Source of the DNA: Peptococcus niger
GTDB lineage: Bacteria; Bacillota; Peptococcia; Peptococcales; Peptococcaceae
NCBI RefSeq assembly: GCF_900101835.1
Contig: NZ_FNAF01000004.1
Location: 159,602-223,601, forward strand
Direction of reading: 5' to 3'
Length of the DNA: 64,000 bases
Shown here in pieces: positions 61,851-64,000 of this stretch (positions are counted from its first letter, which is position 1; each line of letters starts with the position of its first letter). A program made the position numbers and the translations under genes. The notes beneath the pieces are model-generated. The model was not told where the DNA came from. It saw nothing but the letters and a program-made list of their open reading frames with translations, and made no database searches.

Positions 61851-62043
61851 AAAAAATCGTGCCTTCTTTCGGGAAGGCGCTTCTTGCATACTTTGTGTTG
61901 ACTATAGAGAACAAACATTATACAATAAGGGCATGACTAACTAAATAGAAACCACAACTGAACTCAGAATAGTTTTGGTGGAAGTACCCAGAATGGGCAG
62001 TAGGGCTGAGCTGCTGTTAATAAAGACCAGTATATATACTGGT

Positions 62044-62370
62044 TGATATCTTGCGAGTAATCGTAACTTTATTCTTGATGGCCATTTCTGCTTGCTTGAC
62101 ACAAGCGGGACGGTGACTAGAATTTCAGTCGATACATTTACTTCCCTTAAACCGGAGGCGATCATTCTCTTAACAGAAAAACCAGAAGTAATCTCCCATC
62201 GCAGGAAAGAACGCGATGGTATAGATGTCACCCTGAAAAGTATCGATGCTTTCCAAACCGAGGAGCAAAAATACGCGGAAGAAGTCGCCGCGCAAATTGG
62301 AGCCATGCTTTTCATTTCAACGGGCTCTGAAGATCTTCCACGAGCTCTCGACTTTATTAAGTCACGATAA
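62044..62370 (+). pseudogene. N-terminally truncated adenylate-kinase-like ATP-binding protein
   Basis: An open frame without a proper start reads YLASNRNFILDGHFCLLDTS, then AIILLTEKPEVISHRRKERD and a C-terminal helix (EEVAAQIGAMLFISTGSEDL). This is the second half of an AAA_17/adenylate-kinase-like protein; the Walker A part is absent. A TTG at 62092 could give 92 residues but without the P-loop. Probably cut by the IS605 insertion or a related deletion. Just upstream of GNAT and ASCH genes with which it was likely one operon. Confidence 0.65.
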
Positions 62371-62383
62371 GGAGGAAATCTAT

Positions 62384-63481
62384 ATGGCAGGCAAATTTGA
62401 GCGTAGACCTTTTTCTGAAATTAATCTTAGCGATCCGTTCTTCGATTCGCTGAAAGCTGATTATCCGGGCACTGCTACAAGCAAGGCTTTTCCGAAATGG
62501 TTCGCAGAAAAAGCTGCCGAAGGTAAAAAGGCTCTGGTCTTCGAGGATGAGCAGGGAATCGGTGCCTTTATAAATATTAAGCACGGAGAAATCGAAGCTA
62601 TTCCCTTGCAGGATGGTACAACCTTACCGAGAGATTCACGTCTTAAGATAACAACAATAAAAATCGACGAGCGTTATCAGCATCAACGCATCGGCGAAGG
62701 TGCCCTTGGTCTTACTCTGTGGAATTGGAGAGACTCTGGCTCCAATGAAATCTATGTAACTGTATTTGATAAACACACAAGCCTTATATTCCTTCTTGAA
62801 AAATACGGTTTTTCATATGCAGGAAACAATCTGAATGGAGAGCGCGTTTATATCAAAGATCGCCGGAATCTTGACTTTTCTGATCCCTGTAAAGCCTTCC
62901 CTTTTATCAGCAAACAAATTGACCGGGCAGGCTGCCTCGCCATAGACATGGCCTATCACGATACAATGTTTCCTTCCTCTGACCTTGCAAATACCCTGCA
63001 GGAACGAGTTGATATTAGCGTTGCTAATGGTCTTAAGAAGGTTTACCTCGGAAAGCCGTATAGCCTTGCTTTCAAAGTTGGAGAACCAGTCCTTATCTAT
63101 CGGAAATACACCGGAGATCAAGGAAAGCCCGGCTATAAATCGGTTATTACGTCATATTGTATAGCCACCCGAATCGAAGAGATAAAGTCAAACGGCGTCG
63201 CACAATACAGCTATGACGAGTTCCTCCATATGGTAGGAAACAAATCTGTATATGACGAATATGAACTGAAAACGCAATATGATACGTGGGCGAATCTAAC
63301 GCTCATTGAATTGCTATATTACGGTTACTTTGGAGCCGGGAATAATGTAAACTGGAAGTGGTTGAAAGATAATGACTGCTGGCCGGGAACCCACCCTATG
63401 AATTTCCGTTATACGAAAACTCAGTTCGAAACAATTCTCAGGGAGGGTAATGTAGATGTCGACAATGTTATTATCGATTAA
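62384..63481 (+). CDS. GNAT-type acetyltransferase
   Basis: 365 residues from ATG 62384 (AAGGAGG). The N-terminal 190 residues are a GNAT domain: FEDEQGIGAFINIKHGEIEA, LKITTIKIDERYQHQRIGEG (acetyl-CoA loop), LGLTLWNWRDSGSNEIYVTV and LIFLLEKYGFSYAGNNLNGE. The C-terminal 170 residues are unassigned. It transfers an acetyl group from acetyl-CoA to an unknown amine. Overlaps the ASCH gene by 26 bases. Confidence 0.8.
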   Translation: MAGKFERRPFSEINLSDPFFDSLKADYPGTATSKAFPKWFAEKAAEGKKALVFEDEQGIGAFINIKHGEIEAIPLQDGTTLPRDSRLKITTIKIDERYQHQRIGEGALGLTLWNWRDSGSNEIYVTVFDKHTSLIFLLEKYGFSYAGNNLNGERVYIKDRRNLDFSDPCKAFPFISKQIDRAGCLAIDMAYHDTMFPSSDLANTLQERVDISVANGLKKVYLGKPYSLAFKVGEPVLIYRKYTGDQGKPGYKSVITSYCIATRIEEIKSNGVAQYSYDEFLHMVGNKSVYDEYELKTQYDTWANLTLIELLYYGYFGAGNNVNWKWLKDNDCWPGTHPMNFRYTKTQFETILREGNVDVDNVIID

Positions 63482-63827
63482 ACCCAAATATGCTAATGTA
63501 ATTCTTCAAGGTAAAAAGGAGTATGAGTTCCGAAAAAAGCGATGTCGTGACGGCGTAACAAAAATTGTATTTTACTCCTCTTCGCCTCAAAAGCAGGTCG
63601 TTGGTGAGGCCGAAATCAAAGAGATCATAGAGGGAAGCCCGACAAAAATATGGGAGATTGCCAAACATGCAGCTGGCATCACTCGGAAGGCTTTCTATGA
63701 TTATTACCGTGGGCGACATACCGCAGTGGCTTATAAGCTGAAAAACGTGGTGGTCTACGAAGAACCAAAGGAACTATCGGATTACGGAATCAGTCATGCT
63801 CCACAATCATATGTATATCTTGATTAA
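63456..63827 (+). CDS. ASCH-domain protein
   Basis: 123 residues. MLLSIKPKYANVILQGKKEY-EFRKKRC, VFYSSSPQKQVVGEAEIKEI and a late strand (AVAYKLKNVVVYEEPKEL) form the ASCH/PUA-like fold, with the K-x-x-E-x-R motif. ASCH proteins bind or hydrolyse modified nucleosides or RNA. Its overlap with the GNAT gene indicates joint action, perhaps in nucleoside or RNA modification. Confidence 0.85.
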   Translation: MSTMLLSIKPKYANVILQGKKEYEFRKKRCRDGVTKIVFYSSSPQKQVVGEAEIKEIIEGSPTKIWEIAKHAAGITRKAFYDYYRGRHTAVAYKLKNVVVYEEPKELSDYGISHAPQSYVYLD

Positions 63828-63833
63828 AACTTC

Positions 63834-63868
63834 TGTCACGCTGTACGAATTTGCAGCGTGACTTTTTC
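63834..63868 (+). terminator. Terminator after the ASCH gene
   Basis: GTCACGCTG ... CAGCGTGAC followed by T residues. Confidence 0.9.
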
Positions 63869-63870
63869 TT

Positions 63871-64000
63871 TGTAATGTGATAAGACATATGTTACAGAAA
63901 CAAATAAAAAAGAGAGATACTCTGATACAATAAGTTTCAACCAAAAAACAAAGTATCAAAAGGAGTATCTCTCATGGCAAGTATAACCGAAGAAATGCGT
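63871..64000 (+). mobile_element. Left end of an IS element, cut by window end
   Basis: Starts at TGTAATGTGATAAGACATAT directly after the terminator. AGGAG (63961-63965) and ATG 63974 open a transposase MASITEEMR, which continues beyond the window. The inverted truncated copy at 30518-30690 extends it to FRQRLCEYAIKYG, compatible with an HTH-plus-DDE transposase (IS3/IS481 type). Confidence 0.8.

Noticed and set aside
1..64000. tRNA, rRNA, CRISPR arrays, riboswitches, integrase or relaxase genes
   Set aside because: None was found on reading; the absence of integrase and relaxase may only mean they lie outside the window.

Overview
The window looks like a large conjugative element (integrative element or conjugative plasmid; no integrase, relaxase or attachment site is visible to decide) from a Gram-positive, probably anaerobic Bacillota. 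The grounds are moderate GC, Shine-Dalgarno-driven genes with frequent GTG/TTG starts, S-layer-homology (SLH) surface proteins, a sortase with a VPQTG-anchored substrate, copper-amine-oxidase-N/CAP proteins and a Gram-positive type IV secretion system with VirB4, VirD4 and PrgI. A Clostridia/Tissierellia-like host is my best guess; genus cannot be set from this.

Layout. 1-6.1 kb: an early/replication operon behind a strong promoter and operator: small HTH proteins, winged-helix and DUF6291-type replisome-organizer proteins, a DPPH methyltransferase, a stand-alone RNA polymerase alpha-CTD-like protein and SSB. 6.1-15 kb: surface module with an anchored SpaA/Cna-B-like protein, a class B sortase, two SLH proteins (one cut by an in-frame stop), a decayed IS605 with frameshifted tnpB, and a secreted thermonuclease. 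15-36.5 kb: cargo rich in defence and addiction genes: DUF3825 protein, RelB-YoeB, a structured ncRNA with its own promoter and terminator, a C5 methyltransferase with a MORC/MutL-type GHKL ATPase-nuclease, a giant SLH-DUF11 adhesin, a CAP protein, an SF1 helicase, an RNase H-RnlA fusion toxin with RnlB, a CmdTAC-like toxin-antitoxin-chaperone operon, and a possible MazF-like pair. This stretch is also full of scars: IS ends, a recombinase remnant, and an inverted 329-bp copy of helicase sequence.

36.6-51.1 kb: the conjugation operon, from two TrbC/VirB2-like proteins through VirB6/TrbL, two cell-wall hydrolases, VirD4, an S1-like protein, PrgI/VirB3 and VirB4. 51.2-60.1 kb: a second accessory operon (winged-helix protein, small frameshifted genes, a coiled-coil Ig-like membrane protein, a YdjM-type hydrolase, HTH regulators) plus an orphan transcript. 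60.1-64 kb: an IS605-type element with intact TnpB and its omega-RNA end, then a broken kinase, GNAT and ASCH genes, and the start of another IS.

The most notable systems are the fusion of viroplasmin/RNase HI to the HEPN toxin RnlA (E. coli RnlAB is known to depend on RNase HI in trans), and the CmdTAC-like operon. Several unrelated units use nearly the same promoter, TTGA-17 bp-TAATAT with an extended TGG, suggesting common expression of the element's modules. All assignments come from reading the sequence and recalling protein families; no database search was run.
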